Made by a program: the position numbers and the translations under genes
The notes under the pieces: model-generated
Told to the model about the DNA's origin: nothing
Seen by the model: only the letters and a program-made list of their open reading frames with translations
Database searches by the model: none
Assembly: GCA_018064525.1 (NCBI GenBank)
Contig: JAGHVB010000020.1
Span: 62,001 to 126,000, forward strand
DNA from: Candidatus Treponema merdequi
GTDB lineage: Bacteria > Spirochaetota > Spirochaetia > Treponematales > Treponemataceae
Direction of reading: 5' to 3'
Length of the DNA stretch: 64,000 bases
Shown: positions 19,304-29,473 of the stretch, one piece after another
Numbering within the stretch: position 1 is the first letter of the stretch
How the letters are laid out: the number at the start of each line of letters is the position of its first letter

Positions 19304-20128
19304 ATGGCTCTTAAAATATTTAAGCCAATCACTGCAGGTACTCGAACACGTGTAGACCTCGTAAGAGATGAACTGACTACTGATAGACCCGAAAAAACAT
19401 TAGTATCAGGAAAGAAGTCTCACGCAGGACGTGGCGCTGGTGGTCGTATTTCAGTACGTCATCAGGGTGGTGGTCATAAACAGAAGTATCGTGACATCGA
19501 TTTCAAGAGAAATAAGCACGGTATTCCTGGAACAGTTAAAACTATTGAATATGACCCAAACCGCAGTGCAAATATTGCTTTGATTTATTATGCTGATGGT
19601 GACAAGAGATATATCATTGCACCAAAAGGTCTTACAGTTGGACAGAAAATTATGGCTGGTGAAAATGCAACACCTACAGTAGGAAATGCACTTCCACTTT
19701 CAGCTATTCCAGTAGGTTTCACTGTACATAATATTGAACTTACAATTGGTCGTGGTGGACAGCTTGCACGTTCTGCAGGTGCTAGTGCACTTGTAGCTGC
19801 AAAAGAAGGTGAATATGTAACTATTCGTCTTCCATCAGGCGAAATTCGTCGTGTTAATGCAAAATGTTATGCAACAATCGGTATTGTTGGTAACGAAGAA
19901 CACATGAACGTTCAGCTTGGTAAAGCAGGTCACAGACGCTGGATGGGTGTTAGACCTACTGTTCGTGGTATGGCTATGAACCCAGTTGATCATCCACTTG
20001 GTGGTGGTGAAGGCGCAGGTAAAGGACGTAACCCTGTTACTCCATGGGGACAGCCTTGTAAAGGCTATAAAACTAGAAACAAGAGAAAGACTTCAAGCCG
20101 TTTCATTGTTTCTCGTAGAAAGAAGTAG
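19304..20128 (+). CDS. rplB: 50S ribosomal protein L2
   Basis: L2 is needed for subunit joining and peptidyl transfer. The 274 residues contain the GGGHKQKYR segment and the C-terminal [18 protein letters not shown] motif with the conserved histidine. AGGGG precedes the ATG at good spacing. rpsS follows after 14 nt. Confidence 0.99.
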   Translation: MALKIFKPITAGTRTRVDLVRDELTTDRPEKTLVSGKKSHAGRGAGGRISVRHQGGGHKQKYRDIDFKRNKHGIPGTVKTIEYDPNRSANIALIYYADGDKRYIIAPKGLTVGQKIMAGENATPTVGNALPLSAIPVGFTVHNIELTIGRGGQLARSAGASALVAAKEGEYVTIRLPSGEIRRVNAKCYATIGIVGNEEHMNVQLGKAGHRRWMGVRPTVRGMAMNPVDHPLGGGEGAGKGRNPVTPWGQPCKGYKTRNKRKTSSRFIVSRRKK

Positions 20129-20142
20129 TCTAGGAGTTAACT

Positions 20143-20427
20143 GTGTCAAGATCTGTTAAAAAAGGACCTTTTGTAGAGAAAAGCCTTTACAAAAAGGTAT
20201 TAGAAATGAATAAAGTTGAAGCAGCAAAAAAGAATATGATTAAAACATATTCACGCTGTTCTACAATTATTCCTGAAATGGTAGGTAATACTATTTCTGT
20301 TTACAATGGTAAGTCATGGGTACCGGTATACGTTACTGAACAGCTCGTTGGTCATAAACTCGGCGAGTTCGCTCCTACACGTACATTCCGCGGACATGGC
20401 GGTACTGATAAAACAGCTGGTAAATAG
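20143..20427 (+). CDS. rpsS: 30S ribosomal protein S19 (GTG start)
   Basis: S19 is a head protein that contacts the A-site tRNA. The 94 residues start [14 protein letters not shown] after a GTG initiation codon with AGGAG 7 nt upstream. The conserved [19 protein letters not shown] end is intact. rplV follows closely. Confidence 0.98.
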   Translation: MSRSVKKGPFVEKSLYKKVLEMNKVEAAKKNMIKTYSRCSTIIPEMVGNTISVYNGKSWVPVYVTEQLVGHKLGEFAPTRTFRGHGGTDKTAGK

Positions 20428-20438
20428 GAGTGGAGAAT

Positions 20439-20795
20439 ATGACAGTAAATAAAGGTTATGTAGCCACTACTAAATTTTTGATTGCATCACCTACAAAGGT
20501 TCGCCCTGTAGCTCATGTAATTAATCAGAAGCCTTGTTCAGAAGCTATGGCTATTCTTGAGAATATGCCTCAGAAAGGTGCAGAACTCATTCGCGGAACA
20601 TTAAAATCTGCAATGGCTAACGCACTCAATGCTAATAACAAGTTAGATGAAGATATGTTGTATGTTAAGGAAATTCGCATTGACGAAGGTCCAAGACTTA
20701 AGAGAGTATGGTTCCGCGCTCGTGGTAGAGCAGACCAGCTTTTGAAACGTATGTGTCATATTACCGTCGTAGTTGACGAAAAGGCGGGGGAATAA
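20439..20795 (+). CDS. rplV: 50S ribosomal protein L22
   Basis: L22 lines the exit tunnel. The 118 residues contain [12 protein letters not shown] and the tunnel loop ending [21 protein letters not shown] at 20430 is in frame, but it overlaps the AGGAG (20426-20430); the ATG at 20439 lies 8 nt beyond that site and is preferred. Confidence 0.97.
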   Translation: MTVNKGYVATTKFLIASPTKVRPVAHVINQKPCSEAMAILENMPQKGAELIRGTLKSAMANALNANNKLDEDMLYVKEIRIDEGPRLKRVWFRARGRADQLLKRMCHITVVVDEKAGE

Positions 20796-20798
20796 AAA

Positions 20799-21548
20799 GT
20801 GGGACAGAAAGTAAATCCTATCGGTTTGCGTCTTGGAATTAACAAGACATGGCAGTCTCGCTGGTATGCAGATCCTCGTGAATATGCAGACCTCGTTCTC
20901 GAAGACTTCAAGATCCGTAAATTGGTATCTGATCTTCCAGAATGCAAAAACGCAGACATTGCAGAAATCGAAATCGTTCGTCATCCTCAGCGTGTTACAA
21001 TCGTAATTCATACAGCACGCCCGGGTGTAATTATTGGTGTAAAAGGTGCTACAATCGAAAAGATTAGCACAGATATTCAGAAGCAGCTTACAAAGAAAGT
21101 TCAGATCAAGATTAAAGAAATCAAACGTGCTGATGTGAACGCTTCTTTGATCGCTCAGAATGTTGGTCGTCAGCTTCAGGGACGCGCTTCATTCCGTAAA
21201 GCTCTTAAACAGGCTTGCTCTAATGCAATGCGTGCTGGTGCTCAGGGAATTAAGATTCGTCTTTCTGGCCGTCTTGGCGGAGCTGAAATGTGCCGCTCAG
21301 AAGAACATAAAGAGGGACGTGTTCCACTTCATACTCTCAGAGCAGACATTGACTATGCTTTATACGAAGCTCTTACTTCATACGGAAAAATCGGTGTTAA
21401 AGTTTGGGTTTACAACGGTATGAACTATGGTCACGAACAGAATGAAGATGCTGGACAGCTTGTAAGAAAGCCAAGAAGAGAAAGAACTTCTCGTCAGGCT
21501 GCTGATAAAGCTGACAAAGCAGAAACTCCAGCAAAGGAAAGGGGTTAA
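20799..21548 (+). CDS. rpsC: 30S ribosomal protein S3 (GTG start)
   Basis: S3 binds mRNA at the entry channel. The 249 residues include the KH-domain motif [15 protein letters not shown] and the C-terminal [18 protein letters not shown] region. It uses a GTG start 3 nt after the rplV stop with a GGGGG site upstream. A lysine/alanine-rich tail of about 25 residues extends the C-terminus. Confidence 0.98.
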   Translation: MGQKVNPIGLRLGINKTWQSRWYADPREYADLVLEDFKIRKLVSDLPECKNADIAEIEIVRHPQRVTIVIHTARPGVIIGVKGATIEKISTDIQKQLTKKVQIKIKEIKRADVNASLIAQNVGRQLQGRASFRKALKQACSNAMRAGAQGIKIRLSGRLGGAEMCRSEEHKEGRVPLHTLRADIDYALYEALTSYGKIGVKVWVYNGMNYGHEQNEDAGQLVRKPRRERTSRQAADKADKAETPAKERG

Positions 21549-21551
21549 GCA

Positions 21552-21971
21552 ATGGCTCTCGCACCTAAAAGAGTAATGCACCGTAAGGTGCAGCGTGGCA
21601 GACAGCATGGTTTTGCCACTCGTGATAATAATATTGATTTTGGCGACATCGCTCTCGTAGCAATGGAGTCACACTGGTTAAATGCTCGCGTAATCGAAGC
21701 TGCCCGTGTTGCGATCAACCGTAAACTTGAACGCAAAGGAAATGTTTGGATTCGTATATTCCCAGATAAACCTATTTCTAAGAAACCTGCCGAAACTCGT
21801 ATGGGTAAAGGTAAAGGTGCTCCAGAATTCTGGGCTGCTAACTTAAAACCAGGAATGATTTTGTTCGAAATTGGTGGAGTAGATCTTCCAACTGCAGAAG
21901 AAGCTCTTCGTCTTGCAGCAAGCAAACTCCCTATCGTAACAAAGATAGCTTATAAACCGACAAAGGACTAA
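21552..21971 (+). CDS. rplP: 50S ribosomal protein L16
   Basis: L16 helps position A-site tRNA. The 139 residues have the typical [13 protein letters not shown] motif and an N-terminus [14 protein letters not shown]. The start is 3 nt after the rpsC stop, with GGGG as ribosome binding site. Confidence 0.98.
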   Translation: MALAPKRVMHRKVQRGRQHGFATRDNNIDFGDIALVAMESHWLNARVIEAARVAINRKLERKGNVWIRIFPDKPISKKPAETRMGKGKGAPEFWAANLKPGMILFEIGGVDLPTAEEALRLAASKLPIVTKIAYKPTKD

Positions 21972-21982
21972 GGAGGAATAAG

Positions 21983-22192
21983 ATGGCTAAAACAAAGAAA
22001 ACTGACAAAGAACTGTCTTATACTGAACTTGTTGCTCGTCGTGATGAGCTTAAACAGAAGTATATGGATTTGCGGTTCAAAAAAGTAATCGCCCATGTAG
22101 ATAACCCAATGGAAGTTCGTACAATCCGTCGCGAAATCGCACGCTTGAACACTTTCATTCAGCAGAAATCAGCTGCTGAAGCTAAAAAGTAG
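21983..22192 (+). CDS. rpmC: 50S ribosomal protein L29
   Basis: L29 lies at the tunnel exit beside L23. The 69 residues form the usual two-helix protein with RTIRREIARLNT. AGGAGG precedes the ATG. It sits in the conserved place between L16 and S17. Confidence 0.96.
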   Translation: MAKTKKTDKELSYTELVARRDELKQKYMDLRFKKVIAHVDNPMEVRTIRREIARLNTFIQQKSAAEAKK

Positions 22193-22202
22193 GAGTTGAC
22201 AC

Positions 22203-22469
22203 GTGGAAGATAATAAGACTGCTAAAGTAAGAAAATCTTATGTAGGAATCGTAACAAGCGACAAGATGGATAAAACTATCGTCGTAACAGTTTCTACAAA
22301 AAAGATGGACCGTCTTTATAAGAAGTATGTAACTAGTTCAAAGAAGTGTAAGGCTCATGATGAAAAGAATGAAGCACACATCGGAGATACAGTTAAGATC
22401 GTTGAAAGTCGCCCGCTCAGCAAAGATAAATGCTGGCGCCTCGAGTCAATCATTGAACGCGCAAAATAA
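22203..22469 (+). CDS. rpsQ: 30S ribosomal protein S17 (GTG start)
   Basis: S17 is a primary 16S rRNA binder. The 88 residues have the OB-fold signature [14 protein letters not shown] and [18 protein letters not shown]. The GTG codon has AGGAG upstream. Confidence 0.97.
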   Translation: MEDNKTAKVRKSYVGIVTSDKMDKTIVVTVSTKKMDRLYKKYVTSSKKCKAHDEKNEAHIGDTVKIVESRPLSKDKCWRLESIIERAK

Positions 22470-22487
22470 GCTAAGGAGTTAAGTAGT

Positions 22488-22856
22488 ATGATTCAAATGC
22501 AGTCATGTATGACAGTCGCTGATAACTCTGGAGCAAAAATCGCTCAGTGTATTAAAGTAATCGGTGGATCACACCGCCGTTACGCAGGAATCGGTGACAT
22601 CGTAGTAGTAGCTATTCAGGATGCAATCCCTACTTCTACTATTAAAAAGGGTGCAATTAAAAAGGCAGTAATCGTTCGCCAGGCGAAAGAATACCGCCGT
22701 CCAGATGGAACTTACATTCGTTTCGATGATAATGCTTGTGTTATCGTAGACGATTCTAAAAACCCAGTTGGAAAACGTATTTTTGGACCTGTAGCTCGTG
22801 AGCTTCGTGATAAAGATTTCATGAAAATCATTTCACTTGCTCCAGAAGTACTCTAA
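22488..22856 (+). CDS. rplN: 50S ribosomal protein L14
   Basis: L14 lies at the subunit interface. The 122 residues carry [16 protein letters not shown] and the [13 protein letters not shown] and [16 protein letters not shown] segments. AAGGAG precedes the ATG. Confidence 0.99.
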   Translation: MIQMQSCMTVADNSGAKIAQCIKVIGGSHRRYAGIGDIVVVAIQDAIPTSTIKKGAIKKAVIVRQAKEYRRPDGTYIRFDDNACVIVDDSKNPVGKRIFGPVARELRDKDFMKIISLAPEVL

Positions 22857-22868
22857 GAGGAATTGAAT

Positions 22869-23183
22869 ATGGAAAAGAAATTCAAAATCCGTAAAGACGA
22901 TACAGTACAGGTTATTGCAGGAAAAGACAAAGGAAAAACAGGTAATGTTGTTCGTGTTAACCCTGCAAAAAGTACAGTAATTGTATCTGGTTGTAACATT
23001 GTTAAAAAAGCAATGAGAAAGAGAAGCCAGCAGGATCAAGGCGGAATCGTTGAGATCGAAGCTCCTCTCAATATTTCTAATGTAGCAATCGTATGTAAAA
23101 AATGCGGTGTTACAAGAATTGGTTATAAGCTTGACGGAGACAAGAAAGTTCGTGTCTGCCGCAAATGTGGAGAAAAATTGTAA
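22869..23183 (+). CDS. rplX: 50S ribosomal protein L24
   Basis: L24 starts large-subunit assembly. The 104 residues have the KOW-type segment [16 protein letters not shown] and a C-terminal CKKCG/CRKCG pair that looks like a zinc site. A TTG at 22863 is in frame, but GAGG (22857-22860) stands 8 nt from the ATG at 22869, which is preferred. The stop overlaps the rplE start by one base. Confidence 0.97.
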   Translation: MEKKFKIRKDDTVQVIAGKDKGKTGNVVRVNPAKSTVIVSGCNIVKKAMRKRSQQDQGGIVEIEAPLNISNVAIVCKKCGVTRIGYKLDGDKKVRVCRKCGEKL

Positions 23184-23734
23184 TGGCAAATTACATACCT
23201 CGGCTTAAGAAAGTCTATAATGACACTATCGCTAAAGAACTCTATAAAGAGTTCAATTACACAACACCAATGCAGATCCCTGCTATCAAAAAAATCATCG
23301 TAAGCATGGGTGTTGGCGAAGCTCTCACAAATAAGAAACTTCTTGACGCTGCAGTAACTGATTTAACTCAGATCACTGGTCAGAAAGCGGTTAAGACAAG
23401 AGCAAAGAAATCTATTGCTAACTTCAAACTTCGTGAGGGTGCAGAAGTAGGCGTTATGGTAACATTACGTGGCGCAATCATGTATGAATTCATGGATCGC
23501 CTTATTAATGTTGCTTTACCACGCGTTAAGGATTTCCGCGGTATCAAGGCAACTGGCTTTGATGGACACGGCAATTTCTCTTTTGGTATTACAGAACAGA
23601 TCATCTTCCCAGAAATCGACTTCGATAAAATCGTTAAGATTGCTGGTATGAACATCACTTTTGTAACTAGTGCAAAGACAGATGCAGAAGCAAAAGCTTT
23701 GCTTACCAAGTTTAACATGCCTTTCAGAAAGTAG
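23183..23734 (+). CDS. rplE: 50S ribosomal protein L5
   Basis: L5 binds 5S rRNA. The 183 residues begin [14 protein letters not shown] and include the conserved [19 protein letters not shown] and [14 protein letters not shown] stretches. An upstream in-frame ATG would add six residues; the chosen start fits the family and a GGAG 10 nt upstream inside rplX. Confidence 0.98.
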   Translation: MANYIPRLKKVYNDTIAKELYKEFNYTTPMQIPAIKKIIVSMGVGEALTNKKLLDAAVTDLTQITGQKAVKTRAKKSIANFKLREGAEVGVMVTLRGAIMYEFMDRLINVALPRVKDFRGIKATGFDGHGNFSFGITEQIIFPEIDFDKIVKIAGMNITFVTSAKTDAEAKALLTKFNMPFRK

Positions 23735-23747
23735 GTGAGAAGAAACT

Positions 23748-23933
23748 ATGGCAAAGAAATCTATGATTATTAAGGCTGCCCGCAAACAGAAATACAGCAC
23801 ACGTGAATACAACCGCTGTCAGATTTGTGGTCGTCCAAGAGGATACTTAAGAAAGTTTAAGATGTGTCGTCTTTGCTTCCGTAAGTATGCAAGTGAAGGA
23901 TTGTTACCAGGTGTAACAAAATCTAGTTGGTAG
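23748..23933 (+). CDS. rpsZ: 30S ribosomal protein S14, zinc-binding type
   Basis: S14 completes the small-subunit head. At 61 residues it is the short form with two CxxC pairs, CQIC and CRLC, that bind zinc. The long zinc-free form is not seen in the window. It lies in the usual L5-S14-S8 order. Confidence 0.97.
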   Translation: MAKKSMIIKAARKQKYSTREYNRCQICGRPRGYLRKFKMCRLCFRKYASEGLLPGVTKSSW

Positions 23934-23949
23934 TGGTAGGAGATAGAAT

Positions 23950-24348
23950 ATGAGTGCATCAGATCCAGTAGCAGATATGCTCACAAAGATCCGTAATGCG
24001 GCACAGGCCCGCCACGAAAAGGTAGATATACCTGTTTCTAAGCTTAAGCTTGAAATCGTGAAAATCCTGAAAACTGAAGGTTATATTAAAAACTTCAAAA
24101 AAGTACAGGAAGATAACAAATCGGTTATCCGTATCTTCTTGAAATATGATGAGGAAAACGCACCAGTAATTCATGGTCTTGAAAAGATCTCAAAACCTGG
24201 ACGCCGCGTTTACTCTAGCTACAAAGACTTACCACGCGTTTATAACGGTTATGGTACAGTTATCGTTTCAACTTCTTCTGGTGTTACAACAGGTAAAAAA
24301 GCATCTGAGAAGCAGGTTGGCGGTGAATTAGTTTGCACAATCTGGTAA
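23950..24348 (+). CDS. rpsH: 30S ribosomal protein S8
   Basis: S8 is a central-domain assembly protein and regulates the spc operon in E. coli. The 132 residues start with [13 protein letters not shown] and end with the conserved GGELVCTIW motif. AGGAG precedes the ATG. Confidence 0.98.
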   Translation: MSASDPVADMLTKIRNAAQARHEKVDIPVSKLKLEIVKILKTEGYIKNFKKVQEDNKSVIRIFLKYDEENAPVIHGLEKISKPGRRVYSSYKDLPRVYNGYGTVIVSTSSGVTTGKKASEKQVGGELVCTIW

Positions 24349-24360
24349 TAGGAGGAAAGT

Positions 24361-24900
24361 ATGTCTAAACTTGGTAAACTTCCTGTTGCTATTCCAGCTG
24401 GTGTAACTGTAACAGTAGCTCCTGGTCTTGTAACTGTAAAAGGTGCAAAAGGAGAACTCAAACAGGCTGTTAATGACAAAGTAACTGTAGAAGTAAAAGG
24501 TAGTGAAGTTATTGTTAATCCTGTAGATAATTCCAAAGCAGCTAATGCTGCACACGGACTTTATCGCAACTTAATTAATAACATGGTTGAAGGAGTATCA
24601 AAAGGATATTCTAAGACTCTCATTATTAATGGAGTTGGTTACCGTGCAGAAGTTAAGGGAAAAGAACTTGTAATGAATCTCGGTTATTCAAACGACTTCA
24701 TCGCAATCATTCCTGCAGACCTCACAGTAGCTGCAGACCCTAGCGGTAAAATCACTATTTCTGGAATCGATAAGCAGCGTGTTGGAGAATTCAGTGCGCA
24801 GCTTCGCACATTACGTATGCCTGAACCTTACAAAGGAAAAGGTATTCGCTATGACAATGAAGTTATCAGACGTAAAGTCGGTAAGACTGGTGTTAAATAA
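24361..24900 (+). CDS. rplF: 50S ribosomal protein L6
   Basis: L6 lies near the sarcin-ricin loop. The 179 residues have two related domains and the C-terminal PEPYKGKGIRYDNEVIRRK motif. AGGAGG precedes the ATG. Confidence 0.98.
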   Translation: MSKLGKLPVAIPAGVTVTVAPGLVTVKGAKGELKQAVNDKVTVEVKGSEVIVNPVDNSKAANAAHGLYRNLINNMVEGVSKGYSKTLIINGVGYRAEVKGKELVMNLGYSNDFIAIIPADLTVAADPSGKITISGIDKQRVGEFSAQLRTLRMPEPYKGKGIRYDNEVIRRKVGKTGVK

Positions 24901-24911
24901 GGTGAAGCTAT

Positions 24912-25274
24912 ATGTTTAAGAAACTGAATGAAAAAGATAGAAAACGCCTTCACAGAAAAGTTCATATTCGTAAGTCTGTTTATGGTACAGCTGAACGCCC
25001 ACGCATGACAGTAACTCGAAGCAACAAGAACCTTTTTGTACAGGTAATTAATGATGACGAGGGAAAAACTCTCGCTTCTATTTCAACAATGGAAAAAGAC
25101 TTTGCAGCTCTCAAACCTAATACAGAAGGAGCTACAAAGCTTGGTGAAGCATTGGGTGCTCGCCTCAAGGATAAGAATATCACAGCAGTCGTATTCGATC
25201 GTAACGGATATCTTTATCACGGTGTTGTAAAAGCCCTTGCTGACGGAACTCGCTCTGCGGGTATCCAATTCTAG
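24912..25274 (+). CDS. rplR: 50S ribosomal protein L18
   Basis: L18 binds 5S rRNA. The 120 residues show [18 protein letters not shown] and the C-terminal [17 protein letters not shown] motif. It stands in the normal L6-L18-S5 order with short gaps. Confidence 0.98.
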   Translation: MFKKLNEKDRKRLHRKVHIRKSVYGTAERPRMTVTRSNKNLFVQVINDDEGKTLASISTMEKDFAALKPNTEGATKLGEALGARLKDKNITAVVFDRNGYLYHGVVKALADGTRSAGIQF

Positions 25275-25282
25275 GAGACATT

Positions 25283-25792
25283 ATGGAACACCAGAAGAAT
25301 TTTGATAAAGAACCAAAAGAGTTCGTTGAAAAACTCGTAACTCTCAAAAGAACTTCAAAAACTGTAAAAGGTGGACGTCGTATGTCTTTTGCTGCTCTTA
25401 CTGTTGTAGGCGATCAGAAAGGTCGCGTAGGATACGGATTTGGTAAAGCTAATGATGTATCTGAAGCAATCAAAAAGAGCATTGATAAAGCTAAAAGAAA
25501 TCTTGTTACATTACCTATGAAAAATGGAACTATTCCACATGACATCATCGGTAAATACAAGAGTTCATCAGTTCTTTTGAAACCTGCTTGTTCAGGTACT
25601 GGAATTATTGCCGGTGGTGCAGTTCGTGCTATTCTCGATGCAGCAGGCGCTACAGATGTACTTTCTAAATCTTTGGGATCAAGTACAGCTGAAAACGTTG
25701 TTCGTGCTACATTCGATGCAATTGAACACATGATGAATGCCGGCAGTATCGCAAAAAACAGAGGTAAAACTCTGGATGAATTGTGGGGTTAA
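25283..25792 (+). CDS. rpsE: 30S ribosomal protein S5
   Basis: S5 acts in decoding accuracy and mRNA entry. The 169 residues contain GGRRMSFAALTVVGD, GRVGYGFGKANDV and the GTGIIAGGAVRAILDAAG motif. AGGAG precedes the ATG. rpmD starts 3 nt after its stop. Confidence 0.98.
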   Translation: MEHQKNFDKEPKEFVEKLVTLKRTSKTVKGGRRMSFAALTVVGDQKGRVGYGFGKANDVSEAIKKSIDKAKRNLVTLPMKNGTIPHDIIGKYKSSSVLLKPACSGTGIIAGGAVRAILDAAGATDVLSKSLGSSTAENVVRATFDAIEHMMNAGSIAKNRGKTLDELWG

Positions 25793-25795
25793 TCG

Positions 25796-25975
25796 ATGGC
25801 TAAACTTAAGATTACACTTACAAAAAGTACAATCGGTCAGTTACCAGCTAAGGTTGCAACAGTTCGCAGCCTTGGTTTGAAGAAGATTTCTTCTTCAGTT
25901 GTACAGGAAGATACACCTGCTATCCGCGGCATGATCGCCGCTGTAGCTCACATGGTTAAGGTAGAGGAGATCTAA
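25796..25975 (+). CDS. rpmD: 50S ribosomal protein L30
   Basis: This short gene encodes 59 residues, [17 protein letters not shown] at the start and AHMVKVEEI at the end, a typical bacterial L30 with the conserved GLKKI segment. The ATG lies 3 nt after the rpsE stop; GGGG in the end of rpsE may serve as ribosome binding site. rplO follows 2 nt later. Confidence 0.95.
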   Translation: MAKLKITLTKSTIGQLPAKVATVRSLGLKKISSSVVQEDTPAIRGMIAAVAHMVKVEEI

Positions 25976-25977
25976 TT

Positions 25978-26448
25978 ATGGCAGATTACAATCCAACTTT
26001 GACTGCACCTTATGGTGCAAACAAAAAGGACAGAAGAGTAGGCCGTGGTTCTTCTTCTGGCCGTGGTTCTACAGCAGGACGCGGTAATAAAGGTCAGCAG
26101 TCACGTTCTGGCGGAAAAGTATACATCGGATTTGAAGGCGGTCAGATGCCTTTGTTCCGTCGTATTGCTCAGAGAGGTTTCTCTAACTATCCGTTTAAGA
26201 AAGAATATGCTTGCTTCAATGTTCGTGATATTAATGCAAAATATTCAGATGGTGAAACTGTTGATAAACAGACACTTATCGAAAAGGGTCTTTTGAAAGG
26301 TTCAAACCTCACAGTAAAGATTCTTGCTGATGGTGAAATCACAAAGAAACTTACTTTCAATGTAGATAAAGTTTCTGCACAGGCTAAAGCTAAAATTGAA
26401 GCTGCAGGCGGTACAGTAAATCTTATCACTGTTGAAAAGAAAGACTAA
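25978..26448 (+). CDS. rplO: 50S ribosomal protein L15
   Basis: L15 is a late assembly protein. The 156 residues have the glycine-rich GRGSSSGRGSTAGRGNKGQ segment and the GFEGGQMPLFRRIAQRGF motif. GAGGAG lies inside the end of rpmD. Confidence 0.98.
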   Translation: MADYNPTLTAPYGANKKDRRVGRGSSSGRGSTAGRGNKGQQSRSGGKVYIGFEGGQMPLFRRIAQRGFSNYPFKKEYACFNVRDINAKYSDGETVDKQTLIEKGLLKGSNLTVKILADGEITKKLTFNVDKVSAQAKAKIEAAGGTVNLITVEKKD

Positions 26449-26462
26449 ACCGGAGTTAAGAA

Positions 26463-27797
26463 ATGGCAGGCAACTCATTAGTAAACATGTTCAAAGTAAA
26501 AGAGCTTCGTAACAGACTTCTGTTTACGTTAGCAATTTTGGCTATTTATCGTCTTGGATGCGTTTTAACAATTCCAGGAGTTGATGCCGCTGCTTTGTTT
26601 GACTACTTTAACAAGTTGATGAAAGACAACAACAATGCATTCGCAAGTTATATGGACTTTTTCGTTGGTGGTGCCTTTTCTAACTTCTCTGTGTTCATGT
26701 TAGGTGTTATGCCTTACATCTCAGCACAGATTATATTGCAGCTTTTGCTGATCGTTTTCCCATCTCTTAAACGTGCTGTTCAGGAAGATGGTGGTCAGCA
26801 GAGATTTGCATTATGGACAAGAGCAGGAACAGTACTTGTATGTTTGCTTCAGTCATTTGCCGTGACTGTTTATGCAAAAAACATCGGGGCAGTTTCGCTT
26901 AATAATGAAGTTGCATTTAAACTTCTTGCAATGTTGACAGTTACAACAGGTTCTATGATTACAGTCTGGCTTGGTGATCAGATTACAGCACACGGTGTTG
27001 GAAACGGAATTTCAATTTTGATTTTCGCCGGTATCGTTGCACGTATTCCAAGTGCCATCAGCCAGCTTTCACAGGCTATTAAAGCTGGAACTGTTAACTT
27101 TGTATTCGTAATTGTAGCAGTAGTAATCTACGTTGCAATTATTGCTGTCGTTGCTTTCGAAGAAGGCGGCGAGAGAAAAATTCCTGTTCACTACGCAAAA
27201 CGTGTAGTAGGCAGAAAAATGTATGGCGGACAGAGTACATACATTCCGTTTAAGGTAAATCCTTCTAACGTTATTCCATTAATCTTTGCATCTTCTTTCT
27301 TGACATTGCCAATGCAGGTTATTACTTCAGTGGCATCAAAAGCAGGAGATACACCAAAATGGCTTCAGACTCTTTCAAGTTTCCTGAATCCAATGGGAGT
27401 ATGGTATAACGTAGTTTTGGTTGTACTTATCGTATTCTTTGCATACTTCTACACTCAGGTAACACTGAACCCCACAGAAATCGCAAAGCAGATCAGGGAA
27501 AACGGCGGCTCCATTCCTGGCGTAAGTGCAGACAAAACGGAAGTAACTCTGCAGAAAATATTGAACAGACTGGTATTCCCAGGTTCATTGTTCCTCGCTG
27601 CAATTGCTGTATTACCTACAGTAATCCAGATTCTTTTCAAGTTCCCACAGTCAGTTACAACTTTGATGGGTGGAACTTCGTTAATTATCATGGTTGGTGT
27701 TGCAACTGATACAATGGCTCAGATTGAAGCTCTTCTTAAGATGCATCATCAGGATGGAATCATTAAAAAGGGTAAAATTCGTTCAAGAAGTCTTTAG
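26463..27797 (+). CDS. secY: Preprotein translocase subunit SecY
   Basis: SecY forms the protein-conducting channel of the inner membrane. The 444 residues have about ten hydrophobic segments and the usual signatures, including RLGCVLTIPGVD near the start, MPYISAQIILQLL and the cytoplasmic EEGGERKIPVHYAKRVVGRK loop. It closes the spc block; adk, map and infA, often next, are absent, and a structured gap leads to rpmJ. Confidence 0.98.
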   Translation: MAGNSLVNMFKVKELRNRLLFTLAILAIYRLGCVLTIPGVDAAALFDYFNKLMKDNNNAFASYMDFFVGGAFSNFSVFMLGVMPYISAQIILQLLLIVFPSLKRAVQEDGGQQRFALWTRAGTVLVCLLQSFAVTVYAKNIGAVSLNNEVAFKLLAMLTVTTGSMITVWLGDQITAHGVGNGISILIFAGIVARIPSAISQLSQAIKAGTVNFVFVIVAVVIYVAIIAVVAFEEGGERKIPVHYAKRVVGRKMYGGQSTYIPFKVNPSNVIPLIFASSFLTLPMQVITSVASKAGDTPKWLQTLSSFLNPMGVWYNVVLVVLIVFFAYFYTQVTLNPTEIAKQIRENGGSIPGVSADKTEVTLQKILNRLVFPGSLFLAAIAVLPTVIQILFKFPQSVTTLMGGTSLIIMVGVATDTMAQIEALLKMHHQDGIIKKGKIRSRSL

Positions 27798-27832
27798 ATT
27801 TTTTGAAATACCAGTAGATTAAAATTAAGGAT

Positions 27833-27900
27833 TTGTGATATATTATTGGAACTCGATTGTAGTTCATTGCGAATTGCCATAATCGGGAAATATATCACAA
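27833..27900 (+). promoter_or_regulatory. Long inverted repeat ahead of rpmJ
   Basis: TTGTGATATATT (27833-27844) and its perfect complement (27889-27900) form a 12-bp stem around 44 nt. The loop holds a second hairpin, GAACT 27849-27853 with AGTTC 27861-27865. The GGGGG ribosome binding site of rpmJ follows outside the stem. The position matches that of alpha-operon leaders controlled by S4 in gammaproteobacteria, but homology is not shown. Confidence 0.55.
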
Positions 27901-27917
27901 TTCTTTGGGGGACTTTT

Positions 27918-28031
27918 ATGAAAGTACGAACCAGCGTAAAGCCCATTTGCGATAAGTGTAAGGTTATCAAAAGAAACGGCATTGTCCGCATTATTTGTTC
28001 AAACCCTAAACATAAGCAGCGTCAGGGCTAA
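27918..28031 (+). CDS. rpmJ: 50S ribosomal protein L36, zinc-binding type
   Basis: The 37-residue protein [15 protein letters not shown]... has the zinc ligands C11, C14, C27 and H32 of the classical L36. The GGGGG at 27907-27911 serves as ribosome binding site. rpsM follows after 16 nt. Confidence 0.97.
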   Translation: MKVRTSVKPICDKCKVIKRNGIVRIICSNPKHKQRQG

Positions 28032-28047
28032 GCTCAAGGAGTAATAG

Positions 28048-28416
28048 ATGGCTCGAATTGCGGGAGTTGACCTCCCTAATAAACACATTAGTATTGCTTT
28101 GACTTATATTTTTGGAATTGGTCGTTCATCTGCATTGACAATCTGCGAAAAAGCAAAGATTGATCCAAACATGATGGCTAATGATCTTTCTCAGGATGAT
28201 CTTGGAAAGCTTCGTGAAGTAATCGATTCAGAATATAAAGTTGAAGGACGTCTTCGCTCAGAAATCGGTCTTAACATCAAACGTCTTATGGATATTGGTT
28301 GTTATCGTGGATTACGCCACAGAAAAGGACTTCCTGTTCGTGGTCAGCGCACACGCACTAACTCTCGTACTCGCAAGGGTAAGAAAAAGACTGTTGCTAA
28401 TAAGAAAAAGGCATAA
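28048..28416 (+). CDS. rpsM: 30S ribosomal protein S13
   Basis: S13 bridges the subunits and touches P-site tRNA. The 122 residues include [20 protein letters not shown] and the [15 protein letters not shown] segment. AAGGAG precedes the ATG. Confidence 0.98.
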   Translation: MARIAGVDLPNKHISIALTYIFGIGRSSALTICEKAKIDPNMMANDLSQDDLGKLREVIDSEYKVEGRLRSEIGLNIKRLMDIGCYRGLRHRKGLPVRGQRTRTNSRTRKGKKKTVANKKKA

Positions 28417-28432
28417 GGCGGAGGTAAGTTAA

Positions 28433-28813
28433 GTGGCTGTTGTTAAAAAGCGAAAAGAAAAGAAAAGTGTATATGAAGGAAATGTCTATATTCAGGCAAC
28501 TTTCAATAACACTATCGTAACAATTACAGACTTGAAGGGAAATGCTCTTTCTTGGGCATCTTCAGGCGGACTCGGATTCCGCGGAGCAAAAAAATCTACT
28601 CCGTTTGCCGCACAGTCAGTTGCTGAAACAGCTGTACAGAAGGCAGTAAGCTATGGCTTGCGTGAAGTTCATGTATACGTTAAAGGACCTGGTGTAGGAC
28701 GTGAAAACGCTATCCGTTCACTTGGTGCTTTGGGCCTCAAGGTAAAATCAATTTCTGATGTTACACCTATTCCACATAATGGATGTCGCCCACGTAAAAC
28801 ACGCCGTATGTAA
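28433..28813 (+). CDS. rpsK: 30S ribosomal protein S11 (GTG start)
   Basis: S11 is a platform protein. The 126 residues contain [20 protein letters not shown] and end with the [12 protein letters not shown] motif. The GTG codon has GGAGG upstream. Confidence 0.98.
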   Translation: MAVVKKRKEKKSVYEGNVYIQATFNNTIVTITDLKGNALSWASSGGLGFRGAKKSTPFAAQSVAETAVQKAVSYGLREVHVYVKGPGVGRENAIRSLGALGLKVKSISDVTPIPHNGCRPRKTRRM

Positions 28814-28828
28814 TAGGAGTATCGAGTA

Positions 28829-29464
28829 ATGGCAAGATATACAGGACCTGTCTGCCGTTTGTGCAGAGCAGAAGGAAAAAAATTATTCTTGAAGGGCGAA
28901 CGCTGCAAGAGCGACAAATGTCCAATCAATAAAAAACGCAGCGCACCTGGAAAAGATCCAAAAGGACGTACTGGAAAACGCACTGAATACGGTATCCAGC
29001 TTCATGAAAAACAGAAGCTTCGCCGTATGTATGGTATCCTTGAAAAACAGTTCTATCTTACATATGAACGTGCTCAGAGAATGCCTGGTGTAACTGGTGA
29101 AAATCTTATTCGTCTTCTTGAAGCTCGTTTAGACAATGTTGCTTTCAGATTGCACTTTGCTGCATCTAGAAGCCAGGCTAGACAGTTAGTACTTCACGGA
29201 CACGTTACAGTAAACGGAAAAGCCGTAAACATTCCATCTTACACATGTAAGCCAGGTGATGTTGTAGAAGTAAAAGAAAAGAGTAAGAAACTTACTATTG
29301 TTCAGGAAGGACTTAAAGAAGTTTCTCAGTCAGGAACTTATGCTTATGTATCAGTTGATGCTGATGCAGTTAAGGGAACTTTCACAGCTTATCCACGCCG
29401 TGAAGAAGTTACTGATTTAGCTGATATAAAAGAACAGCTCGTAGTAGAATTCTACTCGAGATAA
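28829..29464 (+). CDS. rpsD: 30S ribosomal protein S4, zinc-binding type
   Basis: S4 starts 30S assembly and is an autogenous regulator in several bacteria. The 211 residues have a cysteine-rich N-terminus (C9, C12, C26, C31) of the zinc-binding type, then the S4 RNA-binding domain with RQLVLHGHVTVNGK. AGGAG precedes the ATG. Confidence 0.98.
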   Translation: MARYTGPVCRLCRAEGKKLFLKGERCKSDKCPINKKRSAPGKDPKGRTGKRTEYGIQLHEKQKLRRMYGILEKQFYLTYERAQRMPGVTGENLIRLLEARLDNVAFRLHFAASRSQARQLVLHGHVTVNGKAVNIPSYTCKPGDVVEVKEKSKKLTIVQEGLKEVSQSGTYAYVSVDADAVKGTFTAYPRREEVTDLADIKEQLVVEFYSR

Positions 29465-29473
29465 GGAGTTTAG

